This document shows positions 53,428 to 62,099 of a stretch of DNA of 64,000 nucleotides, piece by piece (within the stretch, counting starts at the first letter, position 1; each line of letters begins with the position of its first letter). The notes below the pieces were generated by a model. The model worked only from the letters and a program-made list of their open reading frames with translations. It ran no database searches and was not told where the DNA came from. The stretch spans positions 1 through 64,000 of the forward strand of contig JAGWGA010000002.1 of assembly GCA_028867675.1 (NCBI GenBank), written 5' to 3'. A program made the position numbers and the translations under genes. The stretch is from Nitrososphaerota archaeon (lineage in GTDB: Archaea; Thermoproteota; Nitrososphaeria; Nitrososphaerales; Nitrosopumilaceae).

Positions 53428-56400
53428 ATGCAGTTAGCAACTGATTTTAACCCAAAAAAGATAGAAGATGAAGTAAAAGTTCAGATATCAAGTATAGATC
53501 TAGAGAAATTAATTTTTGAGTCACAAAACAAGACAAAAAAAATTGCATTCATAGAAGGTCCACCGACAATGAATGGAACACCACATGCAGGACATCTTCG
53601 TGGAAGAATCATGAAAGATTTATGGTACAGATATGCAACTTTATGTGGTTACAAGGTAATTTTTAATGCAGGATGGGATACCCAAGGGCTTCCAGTTGAA
53701 TTACAAGTAGAAAAAGAATTGGGAATTTCAGGTAGCAAGTCGCAGGTTTTAGAATCTGCAGGAGTTGAGAAGATAGTTGCAGAATGCAAAAAGATTGTTC
53801 ACAAATTCAATCTCCAATGGGTTGAAGTTGACAAATTACTTGGCATGTCATTTAATCAACAAAAAGCATATTGGACATACAAGGATGAATATATTGAGCG
53901 AGAGTGGAAGTATCTAAAAAAGGCTCACGAAATTGGAATTTTATCAGAATCATACAAGGTAGTAGCATATTGTCCCAGCTGTCAAACCTCACTTAGTCAT
54001 GCAGAAGTAAATCAAGGATATGACACAGTTGTAGATCCGTCACTTTACTATAAAGTAAAATTGCAAGACGAAGATCTGTATCTAATTGTCTGGACGACAA
54101 TGCCATTTACTCTAGTTACAGACACAATGGTTGGTCTAAACCCAAATGAAAATTATGTTCAGGTAAAAGTTGCAAACGAGACATGGATTATAGGAGAAAA
54201 AAGATTAGAAGAATTCATGAAAGAAGCAAAAATAGAAGATTACACAATTATCAAAACCGTCAAGGGTTCCACATTTGAAGGAAAAAAATACATCCACCCA
54301 CTACTAGATGAAATTTCAGGACTAGATAAATTTTCAAAATTACCAAAATTCCACATTGCAGTTGCAGAAAATTTTGTTGACATCCAAACAGGTAGTGGAC
54401 TAGTTCACCTATCCCCCGCAAACGGAGAAGAAGATTTTGAGATTGCGTTAAAAAGAGAAATACCAATTTTCAATCCAATAAATGACGAGGCAAAATTTAC
54501 AAAAGATGCAGGACTTTATTCTGATTTATTTGTCAGGGATGCAGACGAAAAAATTGTCAATTCACTAAAAGCAAAGGGTGCACTGGTTAAAATTGGAAAG
54601 ATTAAACACCAATACCCATTATGCTGGAGGTCTCAACACAAGCTTTTGTGGTTAGCAAGAAGAGGATTTTTCTATTTTCTTGACAGATTAGGAGATAAGG
54701 CAGTAAAGGCAGCAGAAAGTGTTGAATATTTCTATGAACCGCCACGCAATAGATTTTTGGAGATAATCAAAGACAGACACCCCTGGTGCATCTCAAGGGA
54801 ACGTATTTGGGGATGTCCCTTACCCATTTGGAATTGTAAAAACTGCAATCATAACAAATGGTTCTTCTCAAGAGACGAGATTGTAAAAACTGCAACTGAA
54901 CTTCCAGACGGACCAAATTTTGAGCTTCACAAACCGTGGATAGACAACATCGTCATAAATTGTGAAAAGTGTGGCAATAAAATGGAAAGAGAACAATTTG
55001 TTCTCGATACTTGGCATAATAGCGGTGCGGCCCCTTATGCATCACTCTCAGATTCAGAGTATAACGAACTGATTCCAGCACTTTTTTTAACAGAGGGAAT
55101 TGATCAGACTAGAGGATGGGCATACACCCTACTAATAGAAAACGTAATTTTGAATAATGCCCCAATTGCTCCATTCAAATCATTTTTGTTTCAAGGTCAT
55201 GTACTTGATGCAAATGGAAACAAAATGAGCAAAAGTAAAGGAAATGTAATGGATGCTGCAGAGTTACTTGGAAAATATTCTGTTGATCTGATAAGATTAT
55301 ACTTTATGTGGAAATCAAGTCCAATTGAACCAATTAATTTTAGCACTGATGAACTTGTATCAAGACCATATCAGATTCTAAGCACTTTGTATCACCTTCA
55401 TTTGTACTTTAAACAAAATAGTGAATACGACAAATATACTAAAACTTACAATATCCAATGGGCAAAAGAAAAAAATCTATTAAAAGAACCAGAGATTTGG
55501 GTTTTATCAAAACTTCAAAAATTAATTTCATCAGTAATAGAATCTCAGGACAAGTGCAGATTTCATGAGACTGCAAGAGCAATTGATGATTATCTAATAA
55601 ATTCTGTAAGTCAGGTATACATTCCAATCACTCGTGAAGAATTATGGGCCGAAGATGAATCTCAAAAAGAGAGAAGATTTGCAATCTATGCAACACTCTC
55701 AGAAATACTAAGAACTCTAGACATACTTTTACACCCAATTTGCCCCTTTACCACCCAGTATCTGTATGGAATAATGTTTGCTGAAAAAATCAATATACTT
55801 CTCGAAGACTTTCCGGTAGCACAAGTATCTCTTACAAACGACAGAGTTGAGGAAGCATTTGATCTGATGAAAGAATCAGTCTCTGTATCATCTGCAGCTA
55901 GAATGAAGGGTAAACTCAAGAGGAGATGGCCATTAAATGATGCAATAATTTGTGTAGAGCCAACTCAAAAAGCAAAATTAGAATCCCTCTCAGAATTATT
56001 ACTCTCGCAACTCAATGTAGAAAAATACAGCATTATTGAATTACAAAAATCAGAAGGATTGGAACTTGTTTCAAACCTATTGCAAGCAGGATTGCCAATT
56101 ATTTCCAAGGTAGAATTGGAACGAAAAAAGATAGGTCCAAAGGCAAAACAAGACATGGGAAGATTACTAGACAAGTTTTCTCAGACAGATCCAAGTGTCA
56201 TTACTGAGAGTCTTTTGAAAAATGGGACATACACTTTTGATCTTGGAGATAATAAAATTGAACTATCAAAAGAAGACTTCATAGTAGGATATTCTGAAAA
56301 GGAGGGTTTTGCAATGTCAAATCGGGACTCACTTGTAGTATTTATCAGTACAACCAGAAATCGTGAGATGTTGGCAAGAGGATTGATACGAGATATTGCA

Positions 56401-56625
56401 AGAAGATTGCAGGTATTAAGAAAAGAGAGAGGATACAATCCAACCGATGTGTTGGATGCAGCATACATTTTAGGCCTAGACGAAGAGTCTCTTGAGATGG
56501 CAAAAGAAAAACAATCAGATCTCTCATTCCTAGTCAGAGTCAAAAGAATAGAATTTGAAGACAAGGCCAAAAACTACAAAGATGAGGACCTAGATGGTCA
56601 AAAGATTCGAATCTCAGTTGAGTAG
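53428..56625 (+). CDS. ileS: isoleucyl-tRNA synthetase
   Basis: 1065 residues, class I synthetase. HIGH-type motif in PPTMNGTPHAGHLRGRIMKD (about residues 46-64), a CP1 editing domain, QTRGWAYTLL, and KMSKS (NKMSKSKGNVMDA) around residue 599, plus zinc knuckles (CKNCNHNKW and CEKCGNKM). The C-terminal anticodon-binding part with the extra tail matches the eukaryote/archaea type rather than the short bacterial one. Charges tRNA-Ile. ATG at 53428. Confidence 0.95.
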   Translation: MQLATDFNPKKIEDEVKVQISSIDLEKLIFESQNKTKKIAFIEGPPTMNGTPHAGHLRGRIMKDLWYRYATLCGYKVIFNAGWDTQGLPVELQVEKELGISGSKSQVLESAGVEKIVAECKKIVHKFNLQWVEVDKLLGMSFNQQKAYWTYKDEYIEREWKYLKKAHEIGILSESYKVVAYCPSCQTSLSHAEVNQGYDTVVDPSLYYKVKLQDEDLYLIVWTTMPFTLVTDTMVGLNPNENYVQVKVANETWIIGEKRLEEFMKEAKIEDYTIIKTVKGSTFEGKKYIHPLLDEISGLDKFSKLPKFHIAVAENFVDIQTGSGLVHLSPANGEEDFEIALKREIPIFNPINDEAKFTKDAGLYSDLFVRDADEKIVNSLKAKGALVKIGKIKHQYPLCWRSQHKLLWLARRGFFYFLDRLGDKAVKAAESVEYFYEPPRNRFLEIIKDRHPWCISRERIWGCPLPIWNCKNCNHNKWFFSRDEIVKTATELPDGPNFELHKPWIDNIVINCEKCGNKMEREQFVLDTWHNSGAAPYASLSDSEYNELIPALFLTEGIDQTRGWAYTLLIENVILNNAPIAPFKSFLFQGHVLDANGNKMSKSKGNVMDAAELLGKYSVDLIRLYFMWKSSPIEPINFSTDELVSRPYQILSTLYHLHLYFKQNSEYDKYTKTYNIQWAKEKNLLKEPEIWVLSKLQKLISSVIESQDKCRFHETARAIDDYLINSVSQVYIPITREELWAEDESQKERRFAIYATLSEILRTLDILLHPICPFTTQYLYGIMFAEKINILLEDFPVAQVSLTNDRVEEAFDLMKESVSVSSAARMKGKLKRRWPLNDAIICVEPTQKAKLESLSELLLSQLNVEKYSIIELQKSEGLELVSNLLQAGLPIISKVELERKKIGPKAKQDMGRLLDKFSQTDPSVITESLLKNGTYTFDLGDNKIELSKEDFIVGYSEKEGFAMSNRDSLVVFISTTRNREMLARGLIRDIARRLQVLRKERGYNPTDVLDAAYILGLDEESLEMAKEKQSDLSFLVRVKRIEFEDKAKNYKDEDLDGQKIRISVE

Positions 56626-56670
56626 TGATTCATCCATTGAATTAAATAATAAAAAATTACATAATATCCC

Positions 56671-57000
56671 ATGACAAAGCAGATAACTCTAGATGGTTGG
56701 CTCATATCACACTTTACCATTTTATTAAAAAAGGCATCATCTCATGTTACAAAGACCAAGATACCGCTTGTACTATACCGAAATACTTTAGAGGAAGAGG
56801 AAGAAGCATATCAAGAAACAGTCTGTACTATTACTGACGGATACATCATAGTCCAAGTAATAACATCAGGTGGCGGAGTAGTTCCAAGTTTTCAACAGCA
56901 GTTTGTCTTTACACTGGATGAATTTCCTTCTTGGCTTATGCGAAAAAGTAAGGATTTGTTCCTACAATGTGTTGACTTGCTAGAAGAACAATTCAGCTAG
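56671..57000 (+). CDS. conserved hypothetical protein, 109 residues
   Basis: Begins MTKQITLDGWLISHFTILLK. Alpha/beta protein with an acidic loop (LEEEEEAYQETV), a Gly-rich turn (ITSGGGVVPSFQQQF) and a C-terminal amphipathic helix (SWLMRKSKDLFLQCVDLLEE). No metal motifs or membrane segments. It follows ileS by 45 bp and may be cotranscribed with it. Family not recognised. Confidence 0.55.
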   Translation: MTKQITLDGWLISHFTILLKKASSHVTKTKIPLVLYRNTLEEEEEAYQETVCTITDGYIIVQVITSGGGVVPSFQQQFVFTLDEFPSWLMRKSKDLFLQCVDLLEEQFS

Positions 57001-57081
57001 TCATTTTGCCCCAATTATATCATAAAATTTTATTTTTGTGACAAGGAGCCTTAAAAATATCTAAGATGAATCGGATTTTAG

Positions 57082-57136
57082 TTTTGGGCCGGGCCAGGCA
57101 AGAGGGTGTCATTTGACACTCGGTTCCGACCCAAAA
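57082..57136 (+). ncRNA. candidate structured small RNA
   Basis: In the gene-free 57001-57364 gap, a G/C-rich island stands out from A/T-rich surroundings. Outer stem: ttttggg-c-cgg (57082-57092) pairs with ccg-a-cccaaaa (57126-57136), with one C/A mismatch. Inner hairpin: GTGTCA (57106-57111) pairs with TGACAC (57114-57119), extended by G57104-C57121 and one G-T pair. A TATA-like ttaaaaatat at 57051-57060 lies about 25 bp upstream. No known RNA family (tRNA, C/D box, RNase P, SRP) is recognised. The rest of the gap holds only the sucC promoter. Confidence 0.5.
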
Positions 57137-57334
57137 CATTCGTATTTTAGTTTTTACGAAACCTGTTGACATTCAAAGATAAAGCATAATTGTATTATGT
57201 AGATATTCATTAAAGAAACAATACCTACAAAATCTGTAAAATCACACTTGAAGAATTAACGAATTGATTTGCGATCAAAAATAGATTTGATTGAAGATTT
57301 GTGAATTTGAGTGACAAAAAAGACATCAAACAGA

Positions 57335-57341
57335 TTATAAA
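57335..57341 (+). promoter_or_regulatory. TATA-box-like element of sucC
   Basis: TTATAAA lies 24-30 bp before the ATG of sucC (57365), the usual spacing for a leaderless archaeal mRNA. This gives the sucC operon a promoter separate from the candidate RNA upstream. Confidence 0.45.
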
Positions 57342-57364
57342 GACCTTAAAAATGAAAAATCACA

Positions 57365-58477
57365 ATGCGTTTACTTGAATATCAAGCAAAATCTTTGTTT
57401 GCAGAGTATGGAATTCCAATTCCAAAGGGAATAACTTCTACAGACATAGAACAGGGCAGAAAGGATGCATCCGTGTTAGGATTTCCATTTGTAATTAAAG
57501 CCCAGATGGCAGTTGGTGGAAGAGGAAAGGCAGGAGCAATTCAGAAATGTCAAAACGCAGATGAGTTTGAATTAAAATATCCAGACATAATGCAAAAGGT
57601 GGTCAAAGGAGAAAAGACTAGAGCAATTTTACTTGAAAAGATGGCAGATATCAAAAAGGAACTTTATCTATCATTGTTTTTGAACCGTGGCAAAAGATGT
57701 TTTACAATAATTGCATCTGCGGAAGGCGGTGTAGAAATCGAATCTGTAAAAAATCAGATAATCCATGAAGTTGGACTTGGAAATGTAGATGCAAAAACTG
57801 CAGAAGACGTAGGAAAGCAAATGGGGTTAAAAGACAAGCCATTAACTCAGTTTATAGACATTTTACAAAAGCTAGCAAAAATTACTATAGAAAAAGAAGC
57901 AGAACTTGCAGAAATAAACCCACTTGCAATACTAGGAGATGAGTCCGTTGTTGCCTTGGATGGCAAAGTCATCATTGATGACAATGCAATGTTTAGACAT
58001 GATGAATTAAGAAAATTTCAAGAAATTTCAGAGCTTGAAGAGCGAGCAGAAAAAAGTGGATTTTCACTAGTAGAACTTGATGGAAATATTGCAGTTGTAG
58101 GAAACGGTGCAGGTTTGGTCATGTCTACACTTGACATGTTATCAGATAACGGAGGAAAGCCTGCATGCTTTTTGGATGTTGGAGGCGGTGCAACTACTGA
58201 GACAGTGTATGAAGCACTGACTTTGATTAGCAAAATGAAAAAAGTAAAAGGAATTCTCGTAAACCTCTATGGAGGAATTGTAAAGACTACCACAGTTGCA
58301 ACCGCATTTATAAAAGCATATGAAGACAAAGTCCTTGACCTTCCAGTCTTTGCAAGAATGTCAGGTGCAGAAGCAGACAAGTCAAAAGAGATGCTCAAAG
58401 GTTCAAGAACAAAGATGTTTGATACAATTGAAGAAGCAATAAATGCAGCAGTAATTGAGATGAATAAAAATGGTTGA
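57365..58477 (+). CDS. sucC: succinate-CoA ligase beta subunit
   Basis: 370 residues of an ATP-grasp subunit: GFPFVIKAQMAVGGRGKAGAI at the start, AELAEINPLAILGDESVVALDGKVIIDD (metal and ATP site) and the CoA-ligase part with LDVGGGATTETVYEAL and GIVKTTTVATAF. Together with SucD it interconverts succinyl-CoA and succinate with ATP or GTP; in thaumarchaea it may feed the 3-hydroxypropionate/4-hydroxybutyrate cycle. Overlaps sucD by 8 bp. Confidence 0.92.
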   Translation: MRLLEYQAKSLFAEYGIPIPKGITSTDIEQGRKDASVLGFPFVIKAQMAVGGRGKAGAIQKCQNADEFELKYPDIMQKVVKGEKTRAILLEKMADIKKELYLSLFLNRGKRCFTIIASAEGGVEIESVKNQIIHEVGLGNVDAKTAEDVGKQMGLKDKPLTQFIDILQKLAKITIEKEAELAEINPLAILGDESVVALDGKVIIDDNAMFRHDELRKFQEISELEERAEKSGFSLVELDGNIAVVGNGAGLVMSTLDMLSDNGGKPACFLDVGGGATTETVYEALTLISKMKKVKGILVNLYGGIVKTTTVATAFIKAYEDKVLDLPVFARMSGAEADKSKEMLKGSRTKMFDTIEEAINAAVIEMNKNG

Positions 58478-59390
58478 TCTTTTTGAAATATTAATTGGAA
58501 AAGAAGGTGATAAGGATTACCAAAAAAAGCCCGTCATAGTACAAGGGATTACTGGCAAATTTGGCGCATTTCATACTCAACAAATGTTGGCATATGGTAC
58601 AAACATTGTAGCTGGAGTAACCCCAGGTAAGGGAGGACAAAAACTTGAAGGAGTTCCAATTTATGAGACAATGAATGAAGCGGCATCTGCAACAGGTGCA
58701 AAGATCTCAATAATATTTGTACCAGCAAAGTTCTTTCTTTCTGCGGCAGTAGATGCACTTGAAGCAGGTGTCAAATTATTAATTGCAATACCAGAACACG
58801 TTCCAATAAAAGATGCATTAACAGTAGTAGAACTTGCAAAGAAAAAAGATGCCATAGTAATTGGTCCAAACACTCCAGGAATAATCATCCCAGGAATAAT
58901 GAAGATAGGAATCATGCCAGCATCACCATTCAAACCAGGTAGAATTGCAGTCATTTCAAGAAGTGGTACTTTGATGTATGAAACATCACATAATCTATCA
59001 GTCGCAAATTTTGGTCAAAGCATATGTTTAGGAATTGGAGGTGACCCAATCAACGGAACCCCATTAATCCAGGCATTTGACATTATACGAAACGGTGCAA
59101 ATATCGATGGAATAATTGTAGTAGGAGAAATAGGAGGGGATGCTGAAGAGATGCTAGCCCAGCACATTATCGATACTAAATTTGACAAACCAGTAGTTGC
59201 ATATATTGCAGGAAGGGCAGCTCCAAAAGAAAAGAGAATGGGTCATGCAGGAGCAATAGTATATGGAAATTACGGTTCCGCTGAATCAAAAGTATCTATG
59301 TACGCCAAAGCAAACGTACCAGTTGCCAAGAGACCAGCAGAAGTATCCATGCTTCTTGCAGGAAAGCTTGGAAAAGGTAGAATCAAATAG
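58470..59390 (+). CDS. sucD: succinate-CoA ligase alpha subunit
   Basis: 306 residues. CoA-binding Rossmann half (VIVQGITGKFGAFHTQQMLAYGTNIVAGVTPGKGG) and a ligase half with the catalytic His in KRMGHAGAIV (phosphohistidine) and IVVGEIGGDAEEMLAQHII. Also carries FVPAKFFLSAAVDALEAG. Forms the heteromer with SucC. The start lies inside sucC, implying translational coupling. Confidence 0.93.
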   Translation: MVDLFEILIGKEGDKDYQKKPVIVQGITGKFGAFHTQQMLAYGTNIVAGVTPGKGGQKLEGVPIYETMNEAASATGAKISIIFVPAKFFLSAAVDALEAGVKLLIAIPEHVPIKDALTVVELAKKKDAIVIGPNTPGIIIPGIMKIGIMPASPFKPGRIAVISRSGTLMYETSHNLSVANFGQSICLGIGGDPINGTPLIQAFDIIRNGANIDGIIVVGEIGGDAEEMLAQHIIDTKFDKPVVAYIAGRAAPKEKRMGHAGAIVYGNYGSAESKVSMYAKANVPVAKRPAEVSMLLAGKLGKGRIK

Positions 59391-59412
59391 CAGGAAAATG
59401 GAGAAATAGAAA

Positions 59413-59580
59413 ATGCCAATCACCGATCCACTAAAAAAATCAATAGCCCAGAAGGCAAGACTTCACTTTAAGGTCTGTTTCTCATGTGGTGCCAAAAATC
59501 CAATTAGTGCATCAAGGTGTAGAAAATGTCACAATATTTACCTTAGACTAAAGAACAGAACGTTAGGTATCAAAAAGTAA
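59413..59580 (+). CDS. ribosomal protein eL40
   Basis: 55 residues starting MPITDPLKKSIAQKARLHFK, with the C-x2-C...C-x2-C zinc ribbon (CFSCG and CRKCH) and a basic C terminus (RLKNRTLGIKK). This is the archaeal/eukaryotic large-subunit protein L40e (no ubiquitin fusion). Stop at 59578-59580 directly abuts the convergent gene. It lies 22 bp after sucD and may share its transcript. Confidence 0.92.
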   Translation: MPITDPLKKSIAQKARLHFKVCFSCGAKNPISASRCRKCHNIYLRLKNRTLGIKK

Positions 59581-59877
59581 TCAACAATCTCCGCCACATC
59601 CACAATTATCATGTGCCATTTTTAATGGATTTTTCGCATCAAATTTTGCTTTTTGATAGTGTGCCACATTTAAGATCCTTTCAGCAACTAGCGGATTTGT
59701 TTTTGAATTAGCATCAAGCCAATTTTCTATCTCATTTATTTTGTAAGCATCTCCACTTGATAGAATTTTTTTGAATGCCTCCTTTATCATTTCGTCCTGT
59801 TCTCGTGCAAGTGGTCCATTACAATCAATAGATTTTAGTTCATTTAGCAAAACAAGTGTTCTTTCAGAGAGAGGCAT
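59581..59877 (-). CDS. hypothetical protein with a C-terminal cysteine cluster
   Basis: 98 residues, helical, ending NCGCGGDC, so three cysteines crowd the tail, suggesting metal or Fe-S handling. The middle part (EIENWLDANSKTNPLVAERIL) is an amphipathic helix pair. Convergent with eL40 with no gap. ATG at 59877. Family not recognised, though Cys-rich tails of this sort recur in thaumarchaeal small proteins. Confidence 0.6.
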   Translation of the reverse strand: MPLSERTLVLLNELKSIDCNGPLAREQDEMIKEAFKKILSSGDAYKINEIENWLDANSKTNPLVAERILNVAHYQKAKFDAKNPLKMAHDNCGCGGDC

Positions 59878-59958
59878 AATTATTTAATTCAGAATCAGTA
59901 TAAGAATTTTCTAAGATCTCTTGATATATGGGGAACTATAAGATTTTTTGAAAATAAT

Positions 59959-60621
59959 TTGTTCATAATTAACTTTAAAAATTATGATGAAATTGCAGGT
60001 ACAAAATCAGTACGATTAGCAAAAAGCGCATTAAAAATTTCAAAAAAATACAAAGTCAAGATCGTGGTATGTCCGCCTCAACATCTAATGTCAGAGATTG
60101 CCAAATTTTCATCAAACGTATTTGCCCAACATCTAGATAACTCAAAGATTGGAAGTTCTACAGGATTTGTCATTCCAGAGATTGTAAAAAAATCAAAAGT
60201 CACGGGTTCACTCATTAATCACAGCGAACATAGAATACCATCAAATGAAATCGTGGAGTTAGTAAAAAGACTCAGAGTCCTTAACATGACATCAATAGTT
60301 TGTGTTCAAGATGTTAGTGAGGCGCAGAAATATGCCAAGTTAAATCCAGATTTTATTGCAATAGAGCCCCCAGAACTAATAGGCAGTGGAAAAGCAGTCT
60401 CTAAGGAAAAGCCAGAGATCATAACAGAATCAGTAAAAGCTGTAAAAAAAGCAAATAACTCTACTCAGTTATTATGCGGTGCAGGAATTGTATCAGGTGA
60501 AGACATAGCAAAAGCGCTCGAACTTGGTGCCAAAGGCATACTTGTAGCAAGTGGAATCGTAAAGGCCAAGAATTGGGAAAAAACAATACAAGAATTTGCA
60601 CTAGCTTTTTCTAAAAAATAA
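59959..60621 (+). CDS. tpiA: triosephosphate isomerase
   Basis: 220 residues, the short archaeal form. Catalytic residues: N-x-K in FIINFKNYDEI, His in LINHSEHRI, Glu in AIEPPELIGSG, and phosphate loop LLCGAGIVSGED and GILVASGIV. Interconverts dihydroxyacetone phosphate and glyceraldehyde-3-phosphate for gluconeogenesis. Start is ATG... in an A/T-rich context after 81 bp of gap from the divergent gene. Confidence 0.93.
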   Translation: MFIINFKNYDEIAGTKSVRLAKSALKISKKYKVKIVVCPPQHLMSEIAKFSSNVFAQHLDNSKIGSSTGFVIPEIVKKSKVTGSLINHSEHRIPSNEIVELVKRLRVLNMTSIVCVQDVSEAQKYAKLNPDFIAIEPPELIGSGKAVSKEKPEIITESVKAVKKANNSTQLLCGAGIVSGEDIAKALELGAKGILVASGIVKAKNWEKTIQEFALAFSKK

Positions 60622-60679
60622 TACAAAGCAGATTTTATTTTTGGGATGGATGATATATGATACAATTAATTCCAATTAC

Positions 60680-61066
60680 ATGGCATTAGAAAATGACATA
60701 CTTGAAGAACTAAAGAAGATTAGAGAGGCGGTAACACCAAAAGCTGCGCCACCGGCACCAAAAGGAATCATTGCAGAATTCAAAGAATTTATTGGAAAAT
60801 CAGGAGTCTTGGGATTAGCAATAGGTTTCATCATGGGAGCAGCAATTGGCAAAGTAGTAACAGCTCTTGTACAAGATCTCATCATGCCAGTCCCTGGAGC
60901 ACTCATACCAGGAGGAGACTGGCGAAAAGCAGTGATCACGGTTCCAGTAGGAAATGGGATGAGTTTTGGCATAGGAGATTTTGTCGGAGCAATGATAGAT
61001 TTCGCCATAATTTCTCTAGTTATCTTTCTAATAGCAAAATCTGCAGCAAAGACGGGCTTGAAGTAG
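60680..61066 (+). CDS. mscL: large-conductance mechanosensitive channel
   Basis: About 128 residues from ATG 60680 (the ATG at 60641 adds 13 polar residues without support). MscL pattern: KEFIGKSGVLGLAIGFIMGAAIGKVVTALVQDLIMP (the pore-lining first membrane helix with the G-x-x-x-G-x-x-x-G-type run), a periplasmic loop and a second helix (FVGAMIDFAIISLVIFLIAKSA). Releases osmolytes in hypo-osmotic shock. The N-terminal Pro/Ala/Lys stretch is longer than in bacteria. Confidence 0.9.
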   Translation: MALENDILEELKKIREAVTPKAAPPAPKGIIAEFKEFIGKSGVLGLAIGFIMGAAIGKVVTALVQDLIMPVPGALIPGGDWRKAVITVPVGNGMSFGIGDFVGAMIDFAIISLVIFLIAKSAAKTGLK

Positions 61067-61145
61067 CCCTTACCAAATTTTTCTACTTTTTTATTCAAGT
61101 AATTAAAGAACACTGAAATATTGAATCATACATTTTATTCGCATA

Positions 61146-61700
61146 ATGCTTCCAAGACTTGAATCAATAAAACAGGCCAGAACGAAGATTGGCATGACTC
61201 AACAAAAACTTGCATCACTTACAGGTGTAAGTACGTCAATGATAAATCAGATCGAGTCAGGCAGATGCCAGCCAAGTTATTCTACCGCAAGAAAGATATT
61301 TGAGGTCTTGTGGTCACTTGACAGTCAATCATCAACCAAAGCAGGAGATATTTGTAGCAAGGAAGTTGCCAAACTCAAGGCTAATGATTCATTACATGAT
61401 GCAATAAAAAAAATGCAAGAGTTATCCATTAGTCAAATACCAATCTTTGACGGTCAGGAAGTTGTTGGAGTAATTACAGAAGACGGTATTGTAAAACATA
61501 TTTTAGATAGTGATGAGACTGAGAGAAAAAAGATCAAATTATCCCAGATAATGGATGCAAGACCCCCAATTGTAGACTATAACACACCAGTCAAGACATT
61601 GGTCTCACTAATCCGATATTCAAAATGTGTTCTAGTATCAAAGCAAAGCAAAATTGTTGGAATAATTACTGCGTCAGATACATTAAAGCTTGTAGACTAG
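61146..61700 (+). CDS. XRE helix-turn-helix plus tandem CBS regulator
   Basis: 184 residues. N-terminal XRE domain (IKQARTKIGMTQQKLASLTGVSTSMINQIESGRCQPSYSTARKIF) then two CBS motifs (LHDAIKKMQELSISQIPIFDGQEVVGVITEDGIVKHI; PVKTLVSLIRYSKCVLVSKQSKIVGIITASDTLKL). CBS pairs bind adenosyl ligands (ATP, AMP, SAM), so the protein is probably an energy- or SAM-sensing transcription regulator. It overlaps the convergent epimerase gene by 4 bp. ATG at 61146. Confidence 0.88.
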   Translation: MLPRLESIKQARTKIGMTQQKLASLTGVSTSMINQIESGRCQPSYSTARKIFEVLWSLDSQSSTKAGDICSKEVAKLKANDSLHDAIKKMQELSISQIPIFDGQEVVGVITEDGIVKHILDSDETERKKIKLSQIMDARPPIVDYNTPVKTLVSLIRYSKCVLVSKQSKIVGIITASDTLKLVD

Positions 61701-62098
61701 TGCGATTTAGGATGAGAGCAGAGCTCTGTCAAAACACCGTGTAATGATTTTGGATGAATGAATGTTATTTTAGTTCCTCTTGAACCAGGTCTTACTTCTC
61801 CCAAGAATTTAATTCCACATTCTTTCATTCTATTAACTTCATCATCTATACCATCAGTTTCAAGTGCGATATGATGCAGTCCTTCACCTTTTGTAGTAAG
61901 GAATTTTTTAATTGGACTTGTATCCTTGGTTGCCTCCATCAATTCAATTCTAGAGTTGTCAAGATGTAAGATGGCTACTCTGACACCTTCTGATTCTACT
62001 ATCTCAAATTCTACTTCTTTAACTCCAAGAGCTGTTTGGTATTCTTTTACTGTATCATCAAGATTGTTTACTGCAATAGCAATGTGATCTATTCGCAT
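61697..62098 (-). CDS. mce: methylmalonyl-CoA epimerase
   Basis: 133 residues from ATG 62098 (MRIDHIAIAVNNLDDTVK); the ATG at 62131 would extend into mcmA and adds no conserved residues. Vicinal-oxygen-chelate fold with metal-ligand residues H5, Q/E in the E-LME block, HHIALETDG and E-x-GS..G. Converts (S)- to (R)-methylmalonyl-CoA for the mutase, in the 3-hydroxypropionate/4-hydroxybutyrate cycle. Same operon as the mutase. Confidence 0.9.
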   Translation of the reverse strand: MRIDHIAIAVNNLDDTVKEYQTALGVKEVEFEIVESEGVRVAILHLDNSRIELMEATKDTSPIKKFLTTKGEGLHHIALETDGIDDEVNRMKECGIKFLGEVRPGSRGTKITFIHPKSLHGVLTELCSHPKSH

Positions 62099-62099
62099 T

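Noticed and set aside
57082..57136. tRNA or tRNA-like gene in the 57-kb gap
   Set aside because: The foldback lacks a cloverleaf: no D arm, no anticodon arm, and ggttcc is not followed by the usual T-arm pairing. No tRNA was recognised elsewhere either.
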